Assembly (NCBI GenBank): GCA_934668765.1
Contig: CAKUOH010000003.1
Coordinates: forward strand, 49,211 to 113,210
Length of the DNA: 64,000 bases
Origin: an uncultured Helicobacteraceae bacterium
GTDB lineage: Bacteria > Campylobacterota > Campylobacteria > Campylobacterales > Helicobacteraceae
Direction of reading: 5' to 3'
How positions within the stretch are numbered: position 1 is the first letter of the stretch; the number at the start of each line of letters is the position of its first letter. Made by a program: the position numbers and the translations under genes. Positions 1-7,472 of the stretch are shown here, one piece after another. The notes under the pieces were generated by a model that was not told the DNA's origin, searched no databases, and saw nothing but the letters and a program-made list of their open reading frames with translations.

Positions 1-2
1 TC

Positions 3-1196
3 ATTGACTTTGGCAAATACAATATCGCTGGAATCAAAGGAATGGTTGTATTTATGGGCGTGGGACTTTTGGCAACACTTATTATGCAATCTACTCACGC
101 CACGCTAGTGCTAATTATGGCAGCATTAAGCACAGGGCAAATCGACCTTGGCAATGGTATGGCACTCACAATCGGCGCACAGCTAGGTAGCTCCATTACC
201 ACAGGGCTTGGAGCGTTAAATGCGAGTATTGATGGCAAAAGGCTAGCAGTGGCACATATCGCCTTTAACACGCTAACCGCGGCAGTGGCGATAATCTTTT
301 ACATTCCCATACAAGAAGTCGTAGAGCTAATCGCCAAAGCCGTAGGAATCGAAAATATCAATTATAAAATTGCGATTTTTCACACGCTATTTAACTGCCT
401 TGGAATCGCCCTTATGCTCCCTATATTAAAGAAATTTGTCTATTATCTTATCAAATTTATTGCCGTGCGAAAAAGTGGCGATTTGGATAGCCCGATTTAT
501 TTAGACCCATCAAAAATCGACTTTGCAAACGCTTCGCTAGATGCGATTCGCAATGAAACAAAACATTTATATGACAATACGCTAGGCATTATAAGCCATA
601 GCATTGGTTTTGATAGGGGACAGATTCGCTCTTTTGAGCCGATTGACAATTTGCTAAAAAATAAAAAATTGCTAAAAGATGAAATCGATATTGACGCGCT
701 TTATGAATCCAAAGTCAAATCGCTTTCAAATGCCATAATGGAATTTACCGCGAGTGCCAAAACGCATATGGGTAAAGAAGAGCAGATGAAAGAAGTCTAT
801 GCCCTGCAAATGGCAAGCAAAAGCATTGTCGATGCGGCAAAGCAAGTGCAGCTAGTCTATAACAATCTTAAAAAATATTCACTCTCTGAAAATAAAGTTC
901 TATCCGATGAATATAGCAAAATGCGCGGAACTTTGGCAAAACTCTTGCGAAGTATTGAAGAGCTGCGAATCACAGATAGCGAAGAAAACGCTCAAATTGT
1001 GAAAAAAATCGCCAAATACAAGGCATTTTTCAATTATGATGATTTTGATATTATCAACAAAATTGACGCGCTTGTATCAAACAAATCCATTAGCATTGCG
1101 GAGGGCACTTCAATGCTAAATGATTTAAGCTTTATGCGCCGAATCGCGCTATCGTTGGTAGAAGCGATTGATTATCTTTATGGCGTGGAAGTGTAA
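3..1196 (+). CDS. Na/Pi symporter family protein, C-terminal part (cut by window start)
   Basis: The reading frame is open from base 3, so the gene begins upstream of the window and the ATG at 42 is internal. The first ~150 visible residues are hydrophobic and carry a QSTHAT motif plus a QLGSSITTG stretch, typical of the repeated Na_Pi_cotrans domain (NptA/YjbB type) that imports or exports phosphate with sodium. From about residue 170 the protein turns into a hydrophilic helical region resembling the PhoU-like domain often fused to these transporters. It is an inner-membrane protein with a cytosolic regulatory tail. It ends at a good terminator and faces the next gene tail to tail. Family assignment is firm; the direction and exact ion transported are inferred. 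Confidence 0.85.
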   Translation: MDFGKYNIAGIKGMVVFMGVGLLATLIMQSTHATLVLIMAALSTGQIDLGNGMALTIGAQLGSSITTGLGALNASIDGKRLAVAHIAFNTLTAAVAIIFYIPIQEVVELIAKAVGIENINYKIAIFHTLFNCLGIALMLPILKKFVYYLIKFIAVRKSGDLDSPIYLDPSKIDFANASLDAIRNETKHLYDNTLGIISHSIGFDRGQIRSFEPIDNLLKNKKLLKDEIDIDALYESKVKSLSNAIMEFTASAKTHMGKEEQMKEVYALQMASKSIVDAAKQVQLVYNNLKKYSLSENKVLSDEYSKMRGTLAKLLRSIEELRITDSEENAQIVKKIAKYKAFFNYDDFDIINKIDALVSNKSISIAEGTSMLNDLSFMRRIALSLVEAIDYLYGVEV

Positions 1197-1208
1197 ATTT
1201 ATACGTAA

Positions 1209-1240
1209 GATTTGGCAACACGCCAAATCGCTATTTTTTT
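1209..1240 (+). terminator. Rho-independent terminator after the Na/Pi symporter
   Basis: Stem GATTTGGC (1209-1216), loop AACAC, stem GCCAAATC (1222-1229), then GCTA and a run of seven T. It lies 12 bases after the symporter stop codon and touches the stop codon of the convergent ATPase gene. Confidence 0.85.
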
Positions 1241-2363
1241 AATCTAACGCAAAATTTATAAAGCTAATTAGTGGGATTGTCTTACCATTTATTACAATCT
1301 CATCATTTAAATCAATCGTAAGCACCGCGATTTCAAGCCCCATAAAATCCACGCCTTTTAGCAAATCCACTATCATTTCCTTGCTTTTAAATGGCATTAA
1401 AATATAGCCATTTTTGCCACAAATTAGCGGGATTTTCTCGCTGTAAAAAATCTCTGCACCCTTTTTTTGTGGACTAGATTCGCGCTCCAAAGATTCGCCA
1501 CTAGATTCGCGCTGATTTGCGCTAGATTCACGCCCCAAAAGCTCCAAAAACACCATATTTTCAAAACTTGCCATAAAATTGCGCTCATAACTTATTGCAC
1601 TTCGCAAACTAAAATCAAACAAAAACGCCTTTTTGGGGGCTTTTGGCTTATTACAATGCGCCACAAAGCGCACGATTCTACGCTCTTCAAACTCATCTAT
1701 CACGCCATAAATCCTATTTTTTGACATTTTGCTATCTTTTTTTAAAATATTATAGAGCTGAAAAATGCTTACAGGGCTTGATTGAAAGCGCACTAGCTCC
1801 AAAAAAATATCCATATTTTCCCGCATTATCGCAATTAGCATTTTTTGCTTTGCCTCTAATTTGGCAAAATCGCGCAATGACAAATACTGCGAGTTAAGCA
1901 TAATAGGGAGATTCCCAAACTTTATAAATTTCTCAAAAAGCTCTTTTAGATTTAGCTCTTGCGCATCAAAACTGATAAATTCCTCAAAATTTAGGGGCAA
2001 AATCTCTAATCGCTCAAATCCGCGTAAATTTGCGCTAGATTCGCTTATAGTGATGATGTTTGCAATATTTGGCAGGTTTGGAAAATTATTAGCAAAATCG
2101 TGCGGAATATTATCCAAAATAAGCAAATCGCATTTTTTTTCAAAGGCGATTTTTAGTAGTATCTGCCCTATCAAATCCCGCGAATTGCGCAAATCTGCAA
2201 AGTCGATATAAAGCGGATTTTTAAAATTTCTTGCATAATTTAGCGCGATGCTACTCTTGCCACTTTGTGGCGCACCAAAAATATGCACTTTTGGCGCACC
2301 AATCCCAAATCTACGCGGATTTAGATGTTGCTTTAATTTTGCGTTTGAAATCTCAAAAATCAT
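1239..2363 (-). CDS. AAA-type ATP-binding protein
   Basis: About 374 residues. A Walker A motif (GAPQSGKSS) lies near residue 32 and a Walker B-like segment (CDLLILDN) near residue 80. The arrangement suggests an AAA_14/archaeal-ATPase type protein with a C-terminal DUF4143-like region, but I do not know its substrate. The start at 2363 gives an ATGA overlap with the stop of the glycosyltransferase; a longer start at 2408 would overlap that gene by 49 bases and is less likely. Residues around 285-305 are a low-complexity Glu-Ser-Ser-rich stretch written by repeated GATTCGC words (1485-1535), probably a tolerated loop. It is the last gene of the leftward run from hypF. Confidence 0.7.
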   Translation of the reverse strand: MIFEISNAKLKQHLNPRRFGIGAPKVHIFGAPQSGKSSIALNYARNFKNPLYIDFADLRNSRDLIGQILLKIAFEKKCDLLILDNIPHDFANNFPNLPNIANIITISESSANLRGFERLEILPLNFEEFISFDAQELNLKELFEKFIKFGNLPIMLNSQYLSLRDFAKLEAKQKMLIAIMRENMDIFLELVRFQSSPVSIFQLYNILKKDSKMSKNRIYGVIDEFEERRIVRFVAHCNKPKAPKKAFLFDFSLRSAISYERNFMASFENMVFLELLGRESSANQRESSGESLERESSPQKKGAEIFYSEKIPLICGKNGYILMPFKSKEMIVDLLKGVDFMGLEIAVLTIDLNDEIVINGKTIPLISFINFALD

Positions 2364-3466
2364 CTGCGATTTTGCTTTGCCCAAAAATTTGCGCGAATCT
2401 CCACGCAATTTAGGGCAAAATATAAGGCTTTGCGAATCACAAAAAAGTAGATTCGCGAGAGTTCGCGGGTGAGTTTTTGGTAGAATTGCATTTTGGGCTT
2501 TTCGCGCCCTGAAATGGTGCTTTGCGTGGCATTTGCCGAATCTTCAGTGATGATAAAGGGCAAAAAAATGATATTTTTAACGCTGTGAATAAAAAACATA
2601 TCCATATAATCATCAACGCAAAATAGCCAAAATCTTGCATTTTTGATAAATTTTTGTGCAGCTTTTGGCGTGAGATAATAGCCCTGTCCTCCGCTAACAT
2701 TACCAAAAGAAATATAAAAATTATTGCAAATCTGCGACATTTTTCGCTCAAATAAATAATATAAGCGCACATATTCAAATGGTGATTTTATAATTTCTAC
2801 GATTTGGCAAAAATCTTGCATAAAATCTATGTCGTCCTCCAAAACTACGATAGGTAAATCTAGCGCAACGCACTTTTCCCACAAGCGATAATGTGAGCTA
2901 AAACACGCAATTTCGCCAAAACTCAAATCCTTACCCTTTACAAAGCGCGTGAGCTTGGAGCTGTATTGCTTGGGGATATTTGCGGAGTTTATTTTAAAAT
3001 CGTTTGCATCAGTGGCAGGAAAAAAGTGAAAATGCAATGCAAATTCCGTGCTTTGCGTAGAAATTAAAAAAATATCATCATTGCGAGATTTTGGATTCGC
3101 AAAATCGCGGCAATCCATTTGATTTTTTTGGATTGCTTCGTGCGAATCTGCGATTCGCCCTCGCAATGACGATTCGGATTCCCCCTCCCTTGCGGAGGGG
3201 GTTGGGGGGTGGGTAGAGTCGCTATTTGAAAATTTAATGCTACTATTTGTTTGTGAATTTACCCACCCCCTTAATCCCCCTCCGCAAGGGAGGGGGGGAT
3301 AATCTTTTCGCAATGACGGGGCGGAGCGGAGGGGGCGGATAATTTTCTCTCCATCAATATAAATCGCACTAAATCCCCTAATCTTAGCGATTTTGCGCCT
3401 CATAGATTCATATCTATCCTTTGAACGCGCCAAATTTATGATAAAAATCTCTATATTTTGCACCAT
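2360..3466 (-). CDS. Glycosyltransferase family 25 (LOS/LPS biosynthesis) with in-frame repeat insertion
   Basis: 368 residues. The N-terminus (IFIINLARSKDRYESM) and the VVLEDDIDF motif identify family GT25, enzymes that add galactose or similar sugars to lipooligosaccharide at the cytoplasmic face of the inner membrane. Residues ~44-130 do not belong to the family: they are translated from TCATTGCGAG-type repeats (3077-3170) and a C-rich palindromic element (3181-3298). The frame stays open through the whole insert, so the product is presumably made with an ~85-residue extra loop between the first beta-alpha unit and the catalytic region. It follows hypC by 23 bases and overlaps the ATPase gene by four. 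Whether the enzyme is still active cannot be told from sequence. Confidence 0.8.
   Translation of the reverse strand: MVQNIEIFIINLARSKDRYESMRRKIAKIRGFSAIYIDGEKIIRPLRSAPSLRKDYPPLPCGGGLRGWVNSQTNSSIKFSNSDSTHPPTPSAREGESESSLRGRIADSHEAIQKNQMDCRDFANPKSRNDDIFLISTQSTEFALHFHFFPATDANDFKINSANIPKQYSSKLTRFVKGKDLSFGEIACFSSHYRLWEKCVALDLPIVVLEDDIDFMQDFCQIVEIIKSPFEYVRLYYLFERKMSQICNNFYISFGNVSGGQGYYLTPKAAQKFIKNARFWLFCVDDYMDMFFIHSVKNIIFLPFIITEDSANATQSTISGREKPKMQFYQKLTRELSRIYFFVIRKALYFALNCVEIRANFWAKQNRR
3077..3170. repeat. TCATTGCGAG-type palindromic repeats inside the GT25 gene
   Basis: Two units. The first begins TCATTGCGAG at 3078 and ends GGCAATCCA near 3117; the second, inverted, begins GGATTGCTTCG at 3130 and ends CTCGCAATGA near 3169. 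On the coding (minus) strand they read S-L-R-G ... H-E-A-I-Q and D-C-R-D ... S-R-N-D, in frame. Confidence 0.85.
3181..3298. repeat. C-rich palindromic element with inverted ends, inside the GT25 gene
   Basis: Left arm 3181-3214 (CCCCCTCCCTTGCGGAGG then GGGTTGGGGGGTGGGTA) and right arm 3260-3298 (TACCCACCCCC then a CCCCCTCCGCAAGGGAGGGG core) are inverted copies around a 45-base centre. Each arm is itself a CCCCCTCC...GGAGGGGG palindrome. Very similar elements occur at 25771-25884, 49796-49912 and 63667-63908. Confidence 0.9.
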
Positions 3467-3489
3467 TTTCTACACTTCAAAAAGCGAAT

Positions 3490-3732
3490 CTAAACTTCCT
3501 CATTTTCCATTTCGTGCACGATTTCATCATAGATTTTTAGCGATTCTATCGCGCTTTGCTCATCGATTTTGCTTATCACAAAGCCGATATGCAGCAGCAC
3601 AAATTCGCCCTCACACACTTCCTCGCCCATCAAATCCAAACTCGCCTCGCGTTTAACGCCCATAGTATCAAGCATTGCGGTATTTTTGTCCTTGTCGATG
3701 GATATGACTTTTGATGGGATTGCTAGGCACAT
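3490..3732 (-). CDS. hypC: Hydrogenase maturation chaperone HypC
   Basis: 80 residues starting MCLAIPSKV, the diagnostic HypC/HupF N-terminus whose Cys2 carries the Fe(CN)2CO group with HypD and binds the hydrogenase large-subunit precursor. Normal family length. It sits one base after hypB, so the two are translationally coupled in the hypFBC operon. hypA, hypD and hypE are not in this window and must lie elsewhere if [NiFe]-hydrogenase is made. Confidence 0.96.
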   Translation of the reverse strand: MCLAIPSKVISIDKDKNTAMLDTMGVKREASLDLMGEEVCEGEFVLLHIGFVISKIDEQSAIESLKIYDEIVHEMENEEV

Positions 3733-3733
3733 T

Positions 3734-4390
3734 TTACGCCTCCCTTATTGATTTGATATGCGCTAATAGCGCGGATACGTTATCTTTGTCCTTGCTATTT
3801 AGCGTGAAAAGCGTAGCTTTGGGATTTAGCTTCGCCAAATCGCTTTTAACTTGCGCAATTTTAAAGCCAAAAAGTGCGCCAATATCGCTTTTGCTAACCA
3901 CCACAATATCGGCGATTAGAAACATACTAGGATATTTTAGCACCTTGTCATCGCCCTCTGGCGTGGATAAAAGCACGATTTTTAGAGATTCGCCCAAGTC
4001 ATAGCTAGCAGGACAGACTAAATTGCCGACATTTTCAATGATAAGGTAGTCGATATTTTCTAGCGCACCCGCGCTTTTTAGGCTAAAATACGCCTTTTCT
4101 ACCATACTCGCCTCCAAATGACAAGCCTCACCTGTGGTGATTTGGTAAGCGTGAATCCCACGCTTTTGCAAACGCTCGGCATCGCGATTCGTCTCCAAAT
4201 CCCCCTCAATCACGGCAAATCTAAAATCGCTATCCTCGCTAAATCTCTCTAACATTGTCGTTTTGCCACTGCCGGGCGCACTCATAATATTTATCACAAA
4301 AAGATTATCTTTGGCAAAAGATTCGCGCAACTCACGCGCCTTTAAGTCATTTTTGCTTAAAATTTTTTGTGCTACTTCGATATTTTGCAT
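3734..4390 (-). CDS. hypB: Hydrogenase nickel-incorporation GTPase HypB
   Basis: 218 residues. Walker A (SAPGSGKTT) near residue 38, and the metal-binding G-domain region (GEACHLEA) typical of HypB. It delivers nickel, using GTP hydrolysis, to [NiFe]-hydrogenase and, in Helicobacter, also to urease maturation. The protein lacks both the His-rich N-terminal stretch and the CxxCGC motif seen in some HypB proteins, as I recall for H. pylori HypB. It starts three bases after hypF ends. Confidence 0.96.
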   Translation of the reverse strand: MQNIEVAQKILSKNDLKARELRESFAKDNLFVINIMSAPGSGKTTMLERFSEDSDFRFAVIEGDLETNRDAERLQKRGIHAYQITTGEACHLEASMVEKAYFSLKSAGALENIDYLIIENVGNLVCPASYDLGESLKIVLLSTPEGDDKVLKYPSMFLIADIVVVSKSDIGALFGFKIAQVKSDLAKLNPKATLFTLNSKDKDNVSALLAHIKSIREA

Positions 4391-4393
4391 TTT

Positions 4394-6925
4394 TTACCTT
4401 TCAAAGTCTCCGCGCAAAAATGCCACGATTTGCCCAACTGCGATTCCGCCGTCATTTGTGGGAATTTCGCGATTAAAATAGTGCAAAATCTTATGCGCTT
4501 GAAATTTGCGCGAAATTTTATCACAAAGAATCTTATTTGCAAACACGCCACCGCTAAAAATCACTTTTAGATTCGGCGCATTTTGACGCAAATCAAGCGC
4601 GATTTGCAGAATAATTTGCGCAAGAGTGTTTATAAATTTTGTAGCGATAAGCGCAGGATTGCCGTAATCGCGCACAATTCCACGAATGATTTTATCAATG
4701 CAAATCTCGCCATTTTTAATCTCAAAATTATAATGCGCCCATATTTTAGGCGTATAAAGAGACTCGATATATCCGCCACTCTCGCCCTCAAAACTCTGCG
4801 ATTCTAATCCGCACATAAATGCCACAAAATCAAAGATTCGCCCCACAGAGCTTGTTTTTGGCGTATTTAGATTTTTTTGAAACATTTGGTAAAAAAGTGC
4901 GACATTTTGAAATTGCGATTCAAGTGGAATCGCCCTACCATACACGCTAAAAAGAACGCCAAGCGCGATTTTGCGAATATCTTTTATAGCAGATTCGCCC
5001 CCTAACAGCGCAAAACGGCTAAAATGGGCGATTCTATATAATTTATGTGCGTTAGCACACCGAATCTCGCCCATTTCGTTAGCTTTGCTTTCTCGAAATG
5101 ACAGATTTTTCGATTCTAGATTCGCAGAATCTACAACGGAAGGAATCGCAGTAGTGCTTTCGTAGTTTTTTGGGATTTTTGGGGTGGAGACTAGACTTGG
5201 AGTCTGCGACACCCCAAAAATCCCAAAATCTGCGGAATGACTACCCGAGAACGAATTGCCCAACCAAAAAAACTCCCCACCCCAAATTGTGCCATCTTCG
5301 CCTAATCCCGTGCCATCAAAAACCACACCCAAAATATTTTCATCATTTTTGTGCGCCAAATTATTATCAAATAGACAGCTATAAAAATGTGCGCGGTGGT
5401 GGTAGATTCGCGCTATTTTCACACTAAAATCTTGTCCGCCCCATTTTTGCACCAAAGATTTTGCGATTTTGCTACTCTCATAGCCACTATGACAATCGCA
5501 TAAAATCACACTAGGACGCACATCATAGAGTTTTAGCAAAAACTCAATCTCGCGCCTATAAGATTCTATCACGCTAATATTATCCAAATCCCCTATATAG
5601 CGCGAAATTAGCATATAGCCATTAAAAAATAGTGCAATTTGGCTCTTTTGGTGCGCACCTAATGCTAAAATCACTTCATTGCTCTTAAATTTTATCTGCC
5701 TTAAAAATGGGTAATCGCCCCGCCCTGCGCGGAGATTCATCACTACTCCATTACGCAAGATTCGCTTTAAACTATCATCGATGGGATTTATAATCGCGCG
5801 ATTATAATCAAGCAAATAATCATAAATATGCGCTATTTTTGCCTGTGCTACGCTCTTATCGATGATAATAGATTCGCCACTCAAATTTGCCGAAGTAAAA
5901 ATCAAAGGTTTATCGCAATCTTTAAAAAGTAGCTTATGAAGCGCAGAATAGGCGATTATAACGCCATAAGTATTTAAATGGCAACTCAAATTTTGTGGCA
6001 AAGCGACTTTTGGGCGATTTAGCAAAACAATGGGCGCGGATGGCGATAGAAGCGCGGTTTCCTCAACCTTTGAAATGTGAAAATATTTTTTGGCACTTTT
6101 TATGTCGCTAAACATTATCGCAAAGGGCTTTCGTGGGCGGGATTTTCGCGCTCTTAACTCTGCAATCGTGCGCTCCCTAACCGCGCAAATAAGATTAAAT
6201 CCGCCAATTCCTTTAAAACAAATGATTTTGCCCTGCTTTATTTTCTCACGCACAAAGGCAAAAATCGCGCTTTGATTCGTAAAATCCACGCTAGATTCGC
6301 GCAAAATCATAGTGCCGTTTTTATCAAAAACCGCAAGTTTTATCCCGCAATCACTGCAACTATTTGGCTGTGCGTGGAATCGGCGATTTTTGGTATCGCT
6401 GTATTCTTGTGCGCACGATTTACACATTTTAAAGCCACTCATTGCCGTTCGCTCCCTGTCATAAGGCAGATTTTGAATGATTGTCCATCTTGGACCGCAA
6501 TTTATGCAGTTTATAAAAGCATAGTTAAAACGCCTATCTTGCGGACTTTGTAGCTCTTTTTGGCAATCTTTGCAAAGTGCCAAATCACGCGGAATCGCAG
6601 AATAAAAATCTTTAAGATTCGCGCTTTTTTGGTTTTTTTGATTTGTTTTACTCGCCAAAATACAAAAATTGCTAAAAACTTTACTTTTTTCTACATTGCG
6701 AATCGAAATGCGCGAAATTATCGCATTTTGCGGAGGTTTCGCCTTTAATATTGCCACAAAATCTGCAATTTTTTGCGAATCTTTTGCCTGTATCAAAATA
6801 CTTATATTAGAATTTGTATTTTTTACATAACCATTTACTTGTAATTTTCGCGCTAAATTATACACAAAAGGGCGAAATCCTACGCCCTGCACGAGTCCTG
6901 TGATAAAAATTTTTTTGGTTATCAT
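4394..6925 (-). CDS. hypF: Carbamoyltransferase HypF with an extra loop of repeat origin
   Basis: 843 residues, against ~750 usual. Order of parts: acylphosphatase domain (VQGVGFRPFVY, residues ~12-22), two Cys4 zinc fingers (CKDC...CINCG and CKSC...CSDCG, ~115-190), YrdC-like domain (RPRKPFAIMF, ~260), then the Kae1/TobZ-like domain with FDGTGLGEDG (~535) and FSGGVFANK near the end. HypF makes the thiocarbamate on HypE that becomes the cyanide ligands of the hydrogenase iron. Between GGEFFWLGN and YRIAHFSRFALLGGES about 60 residues are added (roughly 558-628), written by a GGGATTTTTGGGGTG palindrome and a TCATTTCGAG-type repeat. First gene of the hypFBC operon. Confidence 0.95.
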   Translation of the reverse strand: MITKKIFITGLVQGVGFRPFVYNLARKLQVNGYVKNTNSNISILIQAKDSQKIADFVAILKAKPPQNAIISRISIRNVEKSKVFSNFCILASKTNQKNQKSANLKDFYSAIPRDLALCKDCQKELQSPQDRRFNYAFINCINCGPRWTIIQNLPYDRERTAMSGFKMCKSCAQEYSDTKNRRFHAQPNSCSDCGIKLAVFDKNGTMILRESSVDFTNQSAIFAFVREKIKQGKIICFKGIGGFNLICAVRERTIAELRARKSRPRKPFAIMFSDIKSAKKYFHISKVEETALLSPSAPIVLLNRPKVALPQNLSCHLNTYGVIIAYSALHKLLFKDCDKPLIFTSANLSGESIIIDKSVAQAKIAHIYDYLLDYNRAIINPIDDSLKRILRNGVVMNLRAGRGDYPFLRQIKFKSNEVILALGAHQKSQIALFFNGYMLISRYIGDLDNISVIESYRREIEFLLKLYDVRPSVILCDCHSGYESSKIAKSLVQKWGGQDFSVKIARIYHHRAHFYSCLFDNNLAHKNDENILGVVFDGTGLGEDGTIWGGEFFWLGNSFSGSHSADFGIFGVSQTPSLVSTPKIPKNYESTTAIPSVVDSANLESKNLSFRESKANEMGEIRCANAHKLYRIAHFSRFALLGGESAIKDIRKIALGVLFSVYGRAIPLESQFQNVALFYQMFQKNLNTPKTSSVGRIFDFVAFMCGLESQSFEGESGGYIESLYTPKIWAHYNFEIKNGEICIDKIIRGIVRDYGNPALIATKFINTLAQIILQIALDLRQNAPNLKVIFSGGVFANKILCDKISRKFQAHKILHYFNREIPTNDGGIAVGQIVAFLRGDFER
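5168..5228. repeat. 61-base palindromic element inside hypF
   Basis: TTTTGGGATTTTTGGGGTG (5168-5186) is perfectly inverted at 5210-5228 (CACCCCAAAAATCCCAAAA), with an inner AGACT (5188-5192) / AGTCT (5201-5205) pair. It is translated in hypF as part of a loop rich in Ser, Thr and Pro. A second, TCATTTCGAG-like unit lies just beside it (about 5060-5105). Confidence 0.9.
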
Positions 6926-7118
6926 AGCAGATTTGCTTTAAGATAAAAATTCAAAATACTTGTATTTAATCGCATTTTTGCCACCAAAAAATCCCTTTAT
7001 AAAGGGCAATCTTTAAGATTGCTTTAATCTTACTTTGCCTAAAATTCGCCATTTTTTACAATTTTTAAAAAATGTAAATGGGATTTTATCCTAAAAATTT
7101 TTAATTTGGAGTTTTGAC
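6926..7118. other. Divergent intergenic region hypF / RRM gene with three hairpins
   Basis: Contains three palindromes: CCCTTTATAAAGGG (6993-7006), GCAATCTTTAAGATTGC (7006-7022) and CATTTTTTA...TAAAAAATG (7050-7058 with 7066-7074). The first two share a base and could form alternative structures. They may end read-through transcription from the left or form a structured 5' leader for the RRM gene. Function is a guess. Confidence 0.45.
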
Positions 7119-7367
7119 TTGAAAAGTATTTATGTAGGAAATGTGCCTTACAGCGCGACAAAAGAGCAGTTGAGTGAATTATTTGAAAGATTTGGCAAAG
7201 TGCATTCAGTGAAAATTATCCTTGACAAAGAGAGCAAACGCCCAAAAGGCTTTTGCTTTGTAGAGATGGAGGATAAAGAGGCTTTGGAAGCGATTGCAAA
7301 GTTAGATAATGAGGAATTTTTGGGCAGACGCCTAAAAGTCAATGAAGCAAAGGTAAGAAAGCCTTAA
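7119..7367 (+). CDS. Single-RRM RNA-binding protein
   Basis: 82 residues, one complete RRM: RNP2 IYVGNV at residues 4-9 and RNP1 KGFCFVEM at ~44-51. It belongs to the small bacterial/cyanobacterial RRM proteins that bind single-stranded RNA and are often cold-induced. The start is a TTG at 7119 with TTTGGAG seven bases upstream; no in-frame ATG would keep RNP2. An A/T-rich hairpin precedes the ribosome site, so post-transcriptional control is possible. Confidence 0.93.
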   Translation: MKSIYVGNVPYSATKEQLSELFERFGKVHSVKIILDKESKRPKGFCFVEMEDKEALEAIAKLDNEEFLGRRLKVNEAKVRKP

Positions 7368-7472
7368 AGACAATTTGTATCTTGGGTAGCTATGTGGCAA
7401 TCCAAAGATTCGCATAAAATTAAGAATGCTTATTATAAAATATCGCATTTTTAATGTTAAGGAATCTAAAAA

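Noticed and set aside
5170..5427. Open frame on the plus strand in hypF
   Set aside because: Shadow of hypF produced by the palindrome; hypF itself is clearly coding.
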